From JAAYJM01 sp964498585 (lineage in GTDB: Bacteria > Bacteroidota > Ignavibacteria > Kapaibacteriales > UBA2268): a DNA stretch of 45,947 nucleotides. The stretch is from the NCBI GenBank assembly GCA_964498585.1, contig CAZCHH010000029.1, positions 1-45,947 on the forward strand, in the 5' to 3' direction. Position 1 is the stretch's first letter, and every line of letters starts with the position of its first letter. Shown here in pieces: positions 1-7,065 of the stretch. The position numbers were made by a program, and so were the translations under genes. Under the pieces are notes generated by a model. The model made no database searches, was not told where the DNA came from, and worked only from the letters and a program-made list of their open reading frames with translations.

Positions 1-140
1 AAGTTTTTTTAGATAAATACGAGATTTATTTCACCCCACCCGTAGGGATTATATAAAAGTAAGCATATTAATATTCAATTCCTACGGAATAAAAAGGCAC
101 TCCAAAAACTTTGTTACAAATATCAAATCCCTAACGGGAT
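1..140. repeat. Cluster of three short palindromic repeats at the window edge
   Basis: Three small GC-rich palindromes sit in AT-rich DNA: CCCGTAGGG at 39-47, TTCCTACGGAA at 79-89 and ATCCC-TAAC-GGGAT at 127-140, about 40-50 bp apart. They look like related units of a dispersed non-coding repeat. No credible gene lies in 1-368; the short reverse-strand reading frame at 161-400 has no recognisable features. The rest of the stretch is AT-rich and leads into the controller gene. Confidence 0.5.
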
Positions 141-300
141 AAATAGAATAGCAGCACATTTTAAAGAAATAGATATCTGTTAGCTTGAGAGAGAAATAAG
201 CAAAGTGGATAAACGAAGAGTATTATCATAATACTTTTCCACTTCTCAAGAAAAGAATACGTAAGGTTAGTTAATTTATCTGGAATTTTAAAATAGATAG

Positions 301-323
301 AAATACTACTTATTGTAGTTTTT
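301..323. promoter_or_regulatory. Candidate operator (C-box-like dyad) upstream of the controller gene
   Basis: The arms at 301-309 and 315-323 form an inverted repeat with ACTAC/GTAGT at its core and a 5-bp spacer, with one mismatch in nine pairs. It lies about 45 bp upstream of the controller ATG. Controller proteins of type II restriction-modification systems bind such dyads upstream of their own genes. Assigning it as the C-box is inference from position and symmetry. Confidence 0.35.
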
Positions 324-368
324 ATTTTCCTTGTATTTATCTTAATTTTTAAAAAATAATAATTGATT

Positions 369-608
369 ATGCAAAGAGATATATTAATACAATTTGGCAA
401 AAAGCTTCGTGAGTTACGAAAGAGGAATAATTTAACCCAAGTAGAATTATCTGAACGTGCTGGCTTTGATAGAAATTATATTGGAATGCTCGAAAGAGGT
501 GAAAGAAATCCTGCTTTACTAAACATTCAAAAGATTGCACAAGTATTTAACATAACCCTTTCAGAATTTTTCAAAGATATAGAAAATAACGATGGCAAAA
601 ATAAATGA
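369..608 (+). CDS. XRE-family HTH regulator, likely restriction-modification controller (C) protein
   Basis: This 79-aa protein is almost entirely one helix-turn-helix domain of the XRE/Cro family. It contains the typical run LTQVELSERAGFDRNYIGML followed by ERGERNPALLNIQKIAQVF. Its size and composition match controller (C) proteins of type II restriction-modification systems, which bind a dyad upstream of their own gene and delay effector expression until methylation is established. The ATG at 369 was chosen over a TTG six bases earlier. The last 17 bp overlap the next gene, implying translational coupling, and a DNA methyltransferase gene lies just beyond. The C-protein role is inferred from this context; the HTH fold is clear. 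Confidence 0.85.
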   Translation: MQRDILIQFGKKLRELRKRNNLTQVELSERAGFDRNYIGMLERGERNPALLNIQKIAQVFNITLSEFFKDIENNDGKNK

Positions 609-1617
609 ACTTCTTGTAAATAAGCTTGATAAAATAGATTACTCGCTTTTATTAGAAAAACACAACTGGATTTATAAAGAAAGAATGAATTGTATTATTA
701 GTCCCGATAGTGATGGCTTATTATGCGGTTTATTTATGTCGTATTATTTTAATTGGAAAATAGTTGGTTATTATGATGGCAAGGTATTAGTTTTAAAAAA
801 AGGCATCTCTTGTTTTAATGATGATGTTTGTTTTTTAGATATGGAAATTTGCAGAGAAAAAGTAAAAAGTGTTGGTCATCATATGTTATTGTATAATACG
901 AATCAAATTCCAAATGACTGGAATAAATGGTTTCAAAATTGCATTCAACCAAATATTATTAGAAATTATGATGGCATGCATACTTTTCGTTTAAAATATC
1001 CTCTTGCTACAATACATTTACTTTTAGCAATAATTGGGAATAAATTTGATATTAAAATGCCAGAATCAGCAATTTGCCCGTTGCTTTTTACTGATGGAAC
1101 ATTCAATGTCTTATTTAGTTATCCGGAAAACGTCCTAAATTGGCTGAATTTTTTAGATATTAATAACCAGAAGAATCCTTTAAGAACAGTATTTTTAAAA
1201 GAACATTTTTCAGTTTTTCGGCTAATGCAAGCAATGGATAGTTTCTTCAGAAAAAGAGATGAAATTTCTATTGTTAAAGAACGTGGCGATAGGCTTAGAA
1301 TATCCGATACAGACGGTAGTCCATATAATATTGAAAATAATAACGATGTTTTTTTTATAAATCAAGATGCAAAGAATCGAATTGTAAGATTTATAAATAT
1401 ATTATCAGATTTAACTGAATGGAAATATAATGAGAAAAATTGGTGTTTTAGTAATATGTGTCTTTACAAGTTCACTAAAGGAGATTTTCTGAATAAAAAA
1501 TGGAACTTAACTAATAGTAATTATAATAAATTTATTGAATTAAATCCTTTATCCTGGGCAATGACAAGTGGAAATAATATTGAATTTACATTAGAAGAGC
1601 CAGATAATTTGCCATAA
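592..1617 (+). CDS. Unknown protein with DHH-phosphoesterase-like motifs; candidate effector of the R-M-like module
   Basis: I do not recognise this 341-aa protein as a known restriction enzyme family. Its N-terminal part resembles a DHH-type phosphoesterase: SPDSDG at about residues 37-42 (a D-x-D motif), then FLDME at about 81-85, then VGHHM at 94-98 in the place of the DHH signature, with Gly for the first Asp. No PD-(D/E)xK, HNH or GIY-YIG signature is obvious. It begins inside the controller gene and ends 7 bp from the converging methyltransferase, which is the usual place of the endonuclease gene in a C-R-M cassette. It may therefore be a nuclease of unusual fold or a different nucleic-acid-directed effector. 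The coding call is firm; the function is inference. Confidence 0.6.
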   Translation: MAKINELLVNKLDKIDYSLLLEKHNWIYKERMNCIISPDSDGLLCGLFMSYYFNWKIVGYYDGKVLVLKKGISCFNDDVCFLDMEICREKVKSVGHHMLLYNTNQIPNDWNKWFQNCIQPNIIRNYDGMHTFRLKYPLATIHLLLAIIGNKFDIKMPESAICPLLFTDGTFNVLFSYPENVLNWLNFLDINNQKNPLRTVFLKEHFSVFRLMQAMDSFFRKRDEISIVKERGDRLRISDTDGSPYNIENNNDVFFINQDAKNRIVRFINILSDLTEWKYNEKNWCFSNMCLYKFTKGDFLNKKWNLTNSNYNKFIELNPLSWAMTSGNNIEFTLEEPDNLP

Positions 1618-1624
1618 TATTTGA

Positions 1625-2494
1625 TTAAGCTGTTTCACTAAAAAGCAATTCATTTTCTTCAAAAGTTTTCTTTAATCTTTCATTAGCAATTTCAACGTAC
1701 TCCTCGCTAATATCGAAACCAATAAAATGCCTTTTTAACTTCTTTGCACTTACTGCCGTTGAGCCACTACCCATAAACGGGTCAATAACAATACCATCAG
1801 GCTGACAAAAACAATTTATAAAATCATATGGTATTTTGTCTGGAAATGGAGCGGGGTGTTTTCTTTTAATGGGGTCTTTGTCGCCAGCCATAAGATAGTC
1901 CCAAATTGTTCCTGGACATTTTGTAGGATTAATTGCTTTAGTTACACTTTCACTAGTCGTCCCGTCAGTTTTTCTATTAGCAAAACCAGTCATTACTTTT
2001 CCGCTATGCTTCGAAGGTAAGCGTAAAGGAGTTTTATTAAAATAACTCGGCTTTTCACCTTTTAAAAATATTGGCATATACTCGTGGTCGACTCTAAATC
2101 TGTTTACCCACCAAGCACCTTCCGTTCCATTCTTTCTGTATATAATAGTTTCAAATAGCTTAAAACCAATATTGTCGCACCAATCAATAATTGTTTTAAA
2201 GGAAGTAAGTGTTTTACCATAATTTTTTGTTTGGTCTTGTATTACCAAAACTGCGACTGAACCTTCTTTTAGTATTCTAAATAATTCCTTACCTGTTTGA
2301 TGCAAGTCAAATGTATATCCATTATAGTTCCTTAATTGGTCATAAGGAGGTGATGTTATTGCAAAATCTATTGAATTATCAGGAATTTTTTTCATTTGTT
2401 CCACACAATCACCAATGTAAATTTTATCTAATTCAAATGCATTCAATAATCCAATATTTTCTAAGGTTTCTATTTTATTTCCGATATCATTCAT
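1625..2494 (-). CDS. DNA methyltransferase, beta-class (N4-cytosine or N6-adenine)
   Basis: This 289-aa SAM-dependent DNA methyltransferase has the permuted beta-class order. The catalytic motif IV, ITSPPY, is near residue 46-51, followed by the target-recognition region. The SAM-binding motif I, DPFMGSGSTAVSAKKLKRHF, lies in the C-terminal quarter, then IGFDISEEY. TSPPY is most common in N4-cytosine enzymes but also occurs in N6-adenine ones, so the modified base is left open. The gene converges on the controller/effector pair with a 7-bp gap and has its own promoter-like box at 2530-2537. In such cassettes this enzyme protects self DNA. The recognition sequence cannot be read from the protein. 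Confidence 0.93.
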   Translation of the reverse strand: MNDIGNKIETLENIGLLNAFELDKIYIGDCVEQMKKIPDNSIDFAITSPPYDQLRNYNGYTFDLHQTGKELFRILKEGSVAVLVIQDQTKNYGKTLTSFKTIIDWCDNIGFKLFETIIYRKNGTEGAWWVNRFRVDHEYMPIFLKGEKPSYFNKTPLRLPSKHSGKVMTGFANRKTDGTTSESVTKAINPTKCPGTIWDYLMAGDKDPIKRKHPAPFPDKIPYDFINCFCQPDGIVIDPFMGSGSTAVSAKKLKRHFIGFDISEEYVEIANERLKKTFEENELLFSETA

Positions 2495-2529
2495 AAAACT
2501 AAAATGTAAAATTTCATTTTTAATAATAT

Positions 2530-2537
2530 CAAATTTA
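2530..2537 (-). promoter_or_regulatory. Promoter -7 box of the methyltransferase gene
   Basis: The reverse strand reads TAAATTTG, a perfect match to the Bacteroidota -7 consensus TAnnTTTG, 36 bp ahead of the methyltransferase ATG. A near-palindrome centred at about 2510 (AAAATG at 2501-2506 against CATTTT at 2515-2520) lies between box and start and could be an operator or leader hairpin. Confidence 0.5.
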
Positions 2538-2602
2538 ATTAATTATTTCTAAATATGCTTTTAACAATATTTTTATTTCAGACATTTTTTCGTTTTTCTT
2601 CC

Positions 2603-2610
2603 TAATTTTG
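2603..2610 (+). promoter_or_regulatory. Promoter -7 box of pyrF
   Basis: TAATTTTG matches the Bacteroidota -7 consensus TAnnTTTG and ends 26 bp before the preferred pyrF ATG at 2637. No strong -33 TTTG is seen; the upstream stretch is T-rich. Confidence 0.5.
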
Positions 2611-2636
2611 CATAAAATATTATTAATCATTTGAAA

Positions 2637-3452
2637 ATGAACATGACTGCTTACGAAAAACTAATTGCAATTCAAAAACAAAACAACTCAAAACTTTGCG
2701 TTGGATTGGATACTTCAATTGAGCTATTGCCTGCTCATTTCGAAAGAAAAATTGAATCAATTTTTGAATTTAATAAACAAATAATCAAGTCCACAAGCGA
2801 TTTGGTTTGTGCATATAAATTAAACTTTGCATTTTATGAGCAGTACGGCAGCAAAGGTTTTGAGATTTTGAAAAGAACTTTCGACATAATACCAGAGAGC
2901 ATTTTGAAAATTGCCGATGCAAAACGAGGCGATATTGGAAATACTTCGTCATCGTATGCCAAATCTGTTTTTGAATATTTCAATGCCGATGCAATTACTG
3001 TAAGTCCTTATATGGGTTCTGATTCCGTTGAACCATTTTTACGCTTTCCAGATAAATTCGTTTTTCTTCTTGCTTTAACTTCAAATGTTGGCTCAAAAGA
3101 TTTTCAATATTTAATATGCAATGGTAAACCAGTTTATGAACATATTATTGAAAAATCAAAGCAGTGGGGAAATGAAGAGAAATTGGGCTTTGTAGTTGGC
3201 GCAACCCATCATACTGAACTTGCAGCCATACGAAATATTGCAAGGAAGCAGGTTTTTCTGATTCCCGGAATTGGCTCGCAAGGTGGCGATATTGCTGAGA
3301 CAATGAAGGCAAATGACAACGGATTAGCAATTATTAACGTTTCAAGAGGGATTATATATTGCTCAAAAGAAATTGATTTTGCTTATAAAGTTAGGGCGAA
3401 AGCAATTGAGTATAAAGATTTATTAAATTCTGTGCTAAATGAAAAAAATTAA
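2637..3452 (+). CDS. pyrF: Orotidine 5'-phosphate decarboxylase (type 2)
   Basis: This enzyme catalyses the last step of de novo UMP synthesis, converting orotidine 5'-phosphate to UMP and CO2. The sequence shows the family N-terminus KLCVGLDTS, the catalytic signature DAKRGDIGNTSSSYA, the conserved TVSPYMG and the phosphate-binding end FLIPGIGSQGGD. The length of about 271 aa fits the longer type 2 OMP decarboxylases found in Bacteroidota and mycobacteria rather than the ~230-aa E. coli form. ATG at 2637 was preferred over TTG at 2631; ATG at 2643 is also possible, and no Shine-Dalgarno sequence decides. It stands alone with its own promoter box. Confidence 0.95.
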   Translation: MNMTAYEKLIAIQKQNNSKLCVGLDTSIELLPAHFERKIESIFEFNKQIIKSTSDLVCAYKLNFAFYEQYGSKGFEILKRTFDIIPESILKIADAKRGDIGNTSSSYAKSVFEYFNADAITVSPYMGSDSVEPFLRFPDKFVFLLALTSNVGSKDFQYLICNGKPVYEHIIEKSKQWGNEEKLGFVVGATHHTELAAIRNIARKQVFLIPGIGSQGGDIAETMKANDNGLAIINVSRGIIYCSKEIDFAYKVRAKAIEYKDLLNSVLNEKN

Positions 3453-3684
3453 GAGAAAAGAGTTTATAAAGTTTTTAAATTTAACGTTTTATTAGTTTTA
3501 GGAATATATTACTGTTAATAATTATTCTTAACAATAATATTTTATGAACATTTAGCTTTTTTATTCATACTTATTATTAAAAAATTTGCTAAATTGCTTT
3601 TTTATATAAAATATACTAAAATCGAGAAGGAAATTGGCTAAAGTTTTAACGTTCAAGATTTAATAAATCATTAAAAATAATTAT

Positions 3685-5028
3685 ATGAAACAAAAAACAC
3701 AATATGTATGTCAGAACTGTGGTGCAATATTTGCAAAATGGCAGGGAAGATGCTCAAGTTGTAATGAATGGGATACTATTACTCAGGTAGAAATATCTAA
3801 AGAAAAGAAAAAACATAGTGAAATATCTGGAAATAGCATAAAATTGCTGTCCGAGATTTCATCTGACAATGAATATAGAATCGTAACTAAAATTGCAGAA
3901 TTTGACAGAGTTCTCGGTGGTGGAATTATTCCCGGTTCCTTGGTGCTTGTAGGAGGCGACCCCGGAATTGGAAAATCAACTTTGCTTTTACAAATGTGCA
4001 GTGGAGTCCGCGATTTCAAACCACTTTATATTACTGGTGAAGAATCTTTGCAGCAAATAAAATTCCGTTCTAATCGCCTGAAAGATATACCAGATGATTT
4101 GATGCTTCTTGCTGAAACAGACATTGAAAGAATAATTCACACTATTCAGACTTCTGATTGCGGTATTGTTATAGTTGATTCAATCCAATCGGTTTTTTCA
4201 GATAAAATAGAAGCAACTCCTGGTAGTGTTGTGCAGGTGCGCGAATGTGCATCAGCTCTGATGCAATTAGCAAAGCAGAGTGAAAAGCCGATTTTTATTG
4301 TTGGTCATATTACAAAAGAAGGTGTGCTTGCTGGACCCAAGATTTTAGAGCATCTTGTGGATACTGTCCTGCAATTTGAAGGAGATAAAACTTATGCATA
4401 TAGAATATTGCGAACACTCAAAAACCGCTTCGGTTCTACAAATGAAATCGGTATTTTCGAAATGGTGGAAGATGGTTTGCTAGAAGTTAGCAATCCTTCA
4501 GCTCATTTCCTTGCAAATCGTGGAACAGACCACTCTGGAATTGCGATTGTCGCTTCTATTGAAGGCACCAGACCAATCCTTATTGAAGTGCAGGCACTAG
4601 TTACTCCAACAAATTTTAGTGTTCCACAAAGGACGGTTACCGGATGCGACATAAGACGGCTGAATATGATTCTTGCAGTCCTTGAAAAGCGGCTTGGAGA
4701 AAAGTTCAGTAAGTATGACGTATTTGTTAATATTGCTGGTGGACTTTATCTGAATGACCCTTCAATAGATTTGGGAGTTGCTGCTGCTCTAATTAGTTCT
4801 TTGAGAGATATGCCTATTAGTTCTGACACTGTCTTAATCGGTGAAATTGGTCTGACCGGTGAAATACGACCTATTTCCCTTATTGAACAGCGGCTAAACG
4901 AATCTCAAAAATTAGGATTTAAAAGGGCAATTATACCAAAAGGAAAAGAATTGAGTTATAATAAAAATGGATTGATACTTATTGAAATTCAACGTATTTC
5001 TTTAGCTTTAACCGAAATTTTCAAGTAA
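3685..5028 (+). CDS. radA: DNA repair protein RadA
   Basis: RadA is a RecA-related ATPase that promotes branch migration during homologous recombination and repair. The 447-aa protein has the full family layout: an N-terminal C4 zinc finger (Cys9, Cys12, Cys23, Cys26), a RecA-like ATPase with Walker A GGDPGIGKST at about residues 90-99 and Walker B IVIVDS, the RadA-specific KNRFG motif near residue 247, and a C-terminal Lon-protease-like domain ending with the GLTGEIRPI region. The length is close to the ~455-aa norm. It is monocistronic, with an AT-rich leader and no obvious Shine-Dalgarno site. Confidence 0.96.
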   Translation: MKQKTQYVCQNCGAIFAKWQGRCSSCNEWDTITQVEISKEKKKHSEISGNSIKLLSEISSDNEYRIVTKIAEFDRVLGGGIIPGSLVLVGGDPGIGKSTLLLQMCSGVRDFKPLYITGEESLQQIKFRSNRLKDIPDDLMLLAETDIERIIHTIQTSDCGIVIVDSIQSVFSDKIEATPGSVVQVRECASALMQLAKQSEKPIFIVGHITKEGVLAGPKILEHLVDTVLQFEGDKTYAYRILRTLKNRFGSTNEIGIFEMVEDGLLEVSNPSAHFLANRGTDHSGIAIVASIEGTRPILIEVQALVTPTNFSVPQRTVTGCDIRRLNMILAVLEKRLGEKFSKYDVFVNIAGGLYLNDPSIDLGVAAALISSLRDMPISSDTVLIGEIGLTGEIRPISLIEQRLNESQKLGFKRAIIPKGKELSYNKNGLILIEIQRISLALTEIFK

Positions 5029-5079
5029 AAATTTTTGGAGTATTAGAACTTTTTACCATACGTAATTTTTTATTTCGCA

Positions 5080-5172
5080 GTCTGTCACTTCGTTTCGGAA
5101 TGACACCTTTTCTGACTAATATGCGAAATTATTCTTTTAGAGACAAATCTCCTAACTCCTTTTCTTTCATTA
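5080..5172. repeat. Two dispersed-repeat fragments downstream of radA
   Basis: 5080-5105 holds a half-copy of the 'cttcg..gaatgaca' hairpin repeat common in this window. 5139-5172 is the reverse-strand copy of a second repeat whose forward form (CGAAAATAAAGGAGTTAGGA and following) occurs at 34497-34536 and, more degenerate, at 21835-21874. Both lie in the gap between the convergent radA and membrane-protein genes. Confidence 0.55.
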
Positions 5173-5192
5173 TAAGGTAAAGAGTTCTGTGT

Positions 5193-5750
5193 TCAATTCT
5201 GTAATTTCTTAAACGTTGTTTGATACCACTTTATTCTTTTTATTATATGTAAAATAAAATATACTATCAAAACAAATGTAATTTTATCGTGAATTTCTAT
5301 AAAAAATGTTCTTGAATCAACTATTCCCTCAGATAAATCAATAATCCAGGGAATAAGACCAGTTATTGCAACGACTATGAATAACAGAGTCAATACAATT
5401 ACCTGTTGATTTTTTCGAAATATTTGCTTAGCGAAAACTCCTTTATACCATTTCCAGTGAATGCAAAAATGATATAACATAAGTACTGAAAAAATTACTA
5501 TAACAGTTTTATGAATAGTTGACCAGTCGGAATACGAAAAATCCCATACGTCTTCATTTGGATTGATTTCTCTTAACTGTTCATAAGTCATTGATGCTGA
5601 ATGAAAGCTCTGGTTTTCTCTATGATGGTTTCCCATGTGAAATCCAAATTGCAGGACTAAACCTGAAATCACTGTGATTAACCCAGCTAAAAGCAACAGA
5701 TTGTTAATAATAAATCTTCTAAGCGTTTTTAATTTTTGATTTAAATTCAT
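5193..5750 (-). CDS. Four-helix membrane protein, cytochrome b-like (DUF4405 type)
   Basis: This 185-aa protein has about four predicted transmembrane helices: LLLLAGLITVISGLVLQFGF near residues 18-37, VIVIFSVLMLYHFCIHW near 80-96, VLTLLFIVVAITGLIPWII near 119-137, and FVLIVYFILHII near the end. Histidines within or beside helices (IHKTV, YHFCIHW, EIHDK, ILHII) are placed as possible haem ligands, as in small cytochrome b/DUF4405 proteins. The gene overlaps the upstream ferredoxin gene by 4 bp, so the two are translationally coupled and probably form a membrane electron-transfer unit. Haem binding is inferred, not shown. The family call is moderate. Confidence 0.65.
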   Translation of the reverse strand: MNLNQKLKTLRRFIINNLLLLAGLITVISGLVLQFGFHMGNHHRENQSFHSASMTYEQLREINPNEDVWDFSYSDWSTIHKTVIVIFSVLMLYHFCIHWKWYKGVFAKQIFRKNQQVIVLTLLFIVVAITGLIPWIIDLSEGIVDSRTFFIEIHDKITFVLIVYFILHIIKRIKWYQTTFKKLQN

Positions 5751-5989
5751 TTTACCCCCTTTGGAAATATTGAAAATGCTTCATTTTTGCAGGTATCAAT
5801 GCAGATAAAACAACCTATGCAATTGTCCGGCTGAAGAATTAATGAATGTTTATGCCAAGGCAAATCAACTTTTTTAATTACTTCATTTGGACAATCATCA
5901 ATGCAGAACCAGCATGCTTTGCATTTTTTTGTATCAAGTTTTACAAATTTTGTGAATGTGTGTTCTTTTTTAAATAATTTTAATTTCAT
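5747..5989 (-). CDS. 2x[4Fe-4S] ferredoxin
   Basis: This short protein of about 80 aa has two classical cluster motifs, CKACWFCIDDCP and CIGCFICIDTCK, giving two [4Fe-4S] clusters. It is a soluble electron carrier whose likely partner is the cytochrome-b-like membrane protein encoded 4 bp into its 3' end. The ATG at 5989 was chosen: a GTG start at 6010 would lie inside a perfect -7 promoter box (6010-6017), so a transcript from that promoter could not include it. A Crp/Fnr regulator gene lies upstream on the same strand, suggesting redox or oxygen control of the pair. Confidence 0.85.
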   Translation of the reverse strand: MKLKLFKKEHTFTKFVKLDTKKCKACWFCIDDCPNEVIKKVDLPWHKHSLILQPDNCIGCFICIDTCKNEAFSIFPKGVK

Positions 5990-6009
5990 TCTATTCCCAT
6001 TTTTTCTCA

Positions 6010-6049
6010 CAAAATTACTTAAGCACTAAGTAATTTGACTATAACAAAT
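6010..6049 (-). promoter_or_regulatory. Promoter box and candidate Crp/Fnr operator of the ferredoxin operon
   Basis: On the reverse strand 6010-6017 reads TAATTTTG, a perfect Bacteroidota -7 box placed 20 bp from the ferredoxin ATG. Upstream, ATTTG (6033-6037) and CAAAT (6045-6049) form a dyad with a 7-bp spacer, roughly 40 bp above the presumed transcription start, where class II activators of the Crp/Fnr family bind. The match to the FNR consensus TTGAT-N4-ATCAA is only partial, so the operator assignment is speculative. Confidence 0.4.
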
Positions 6050-6295
6050 GTTAATAAATCACTTTACTTATTGTCTATTTATCGTGAAATTTTTTCTTGT
6101 TTATAATAAAACTCTTCGTGTTCTTCGTTAAATCATTGTGTACTTTGTGGTTATTTCTTCTAACACTAATGGCACCAAGTTCTTCACTAAGAACACAAAA
6201 AAAATAATTTTAAAAAGCAATACTTCATAATTAACTAATTATTTAAGATAAAAGTATTAATAAGTAGTTTTATAAATTGAGTTAATAAATGAAAG

Positions 6296-6850
6296 TTATT
6301 TTCTGTTTCTGATTCTGCTTAACGATACTGAGGTAATCCCCAGATATGACGCTATATAATGCTGAGGTATTCTTTGTAATATTTCAGGATGGTTCTTAAT
6401 CAGTTCTACGTAACCTTCCTGTGGACTGTCTTTTATTCGGGAAAGGAAAAGGTTTGCATAATTTCTAAATCTTTGAAACAAATACTCTTGAAATCCAATT
6501 TTAATTTCTGGGTATAACTCTTGTAGTTTAATAAAATTTTCTCTGTTTATAGAAATTAATGTTGATTGTTCAATAGTTTCTAATGTTAATAAACTTGGTA
6601 GTTCGTTCATAAAACTATCAATAGAAGCGACTGGCTGTCCTTCAAAAAAAAACTGCGTTGTTATATCTTTGCCGTCTTTATTAAACCATTGCCGCAAACA
6701 ACCTTTTTTAATAAAATAGCAATAACGAGATATTTCACCTTCGTTCAATAAAACAGTTTTCGAGTCATATTCTTTTTCGATGAAAAATTCTTTAAATGAC
6801 TGCCAATTCTTATCGTCTTTTTGCAGTAATTGTATTATTTTGTCAAGCAT
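6296..6850 (-). CDS. Crp/Fnr-family transcriptional regulator
   Basis: This 184-aa protein has an N-terminal cyclic-nucleotide-binding-like beta barrel (VLLNEGEISRYCYFIKKGCL, followed by the FFFEGQPVAS region) and a C-terminal winged HTH with QHYIASYLGITSVSLSRIRN as recognition helix region. No N-terminal cysteine cluster of Fnr type is seen, so the signal is unknown. Short Crp-like regulators of this shape are very common in Bacteroidota. It lies on the same strand as the ferredoxin/cytochrome-b-like pair, about 300 bp upstream, and is a reasonable but unproven regulator of it. Confidence 0.85.
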   Translation of the reverse strand: MLDKIIQLLQKDDKNWQSFKEFFIEKEYDSKTVLLNEGEISRYCYFIKKGCLRQWFNKDGKDITTQFFFEGQPVASIDSFMNELPSLLTLETIEQSTLISINRENFIKLQELYPEIKIGFQEYLFQRFRNYANLFLSRIKDSPQEGYVELIKNHPEILQRIPQHYIASYLGITSVSLSRIRNRK

Positions 6851-6878
6851 AAATGATTTAATTGTGTTTTTTTAAACT

Positions 6879-6930
6879 GTCATTTCGAATCCCACGATAA
6901 AGGAAGTGCTTTAATTAAATAGGTATGACA
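6879..6930. repeat. Dispersed intergenic repeat ('GTCATTTCG...AAGTGCTTTAAT...TATGACA')
   Basis: The same sequence with scattered changes occurs at 42865-42914 and, more diverged, at 13304-13355. All copies are intergenic and carry GATAAAG and TGACA elements with partial dyad symmetry. Confidence 0.6.
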
Positions 6931-6948
6931 TAAGGTTTAGAATGATTA

Positions 6949-7040
6949 GATAGTTTAGTTTTTAACTTTTGCTAAGTTAAGAAACTTTACAAAAGTAATA
7001 ATAATCTTCTTACTTTGCAAAAGTTAAAAACTAAACTATC
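6949..7040. repeat. Perfect 24-bp inverted repeat, 44-bp loop
   Basis: The arms at 6949-6972 and 7017-7040 are exact reverse complements over 24 bp; the left arm starts GATAGTTTAG and ends CTTTTGC. The loop also contains partially complementary AACTTT/AAAGT stretches. It lies just after the 3' end of the reverse-strand export gene (stop at 7066), so it could act as its transcription terminator or mRNA end, or it could be a miniature inverted-repeat element. It has no T-tract typical of an intrinsic terminator. Confidence 0.65.
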
Positions 7041-7065
7041 TAAACTATCAAAAGCTATTACATCA

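Noticed and set aside
161..400. Reverse-strand frame of 79 codons before the controller gene
   Set aside because: It has low-complexity hydrophobic sequence, overlaps the controller start and has no start context; it is open because the DNA is AT-rich.
5990..6010. GTG start of the ferredoxin at 6010
   Set aside because: It falls in a perfect TAnnTTTG box; ATG 5989 gives a normal ferredoxin.
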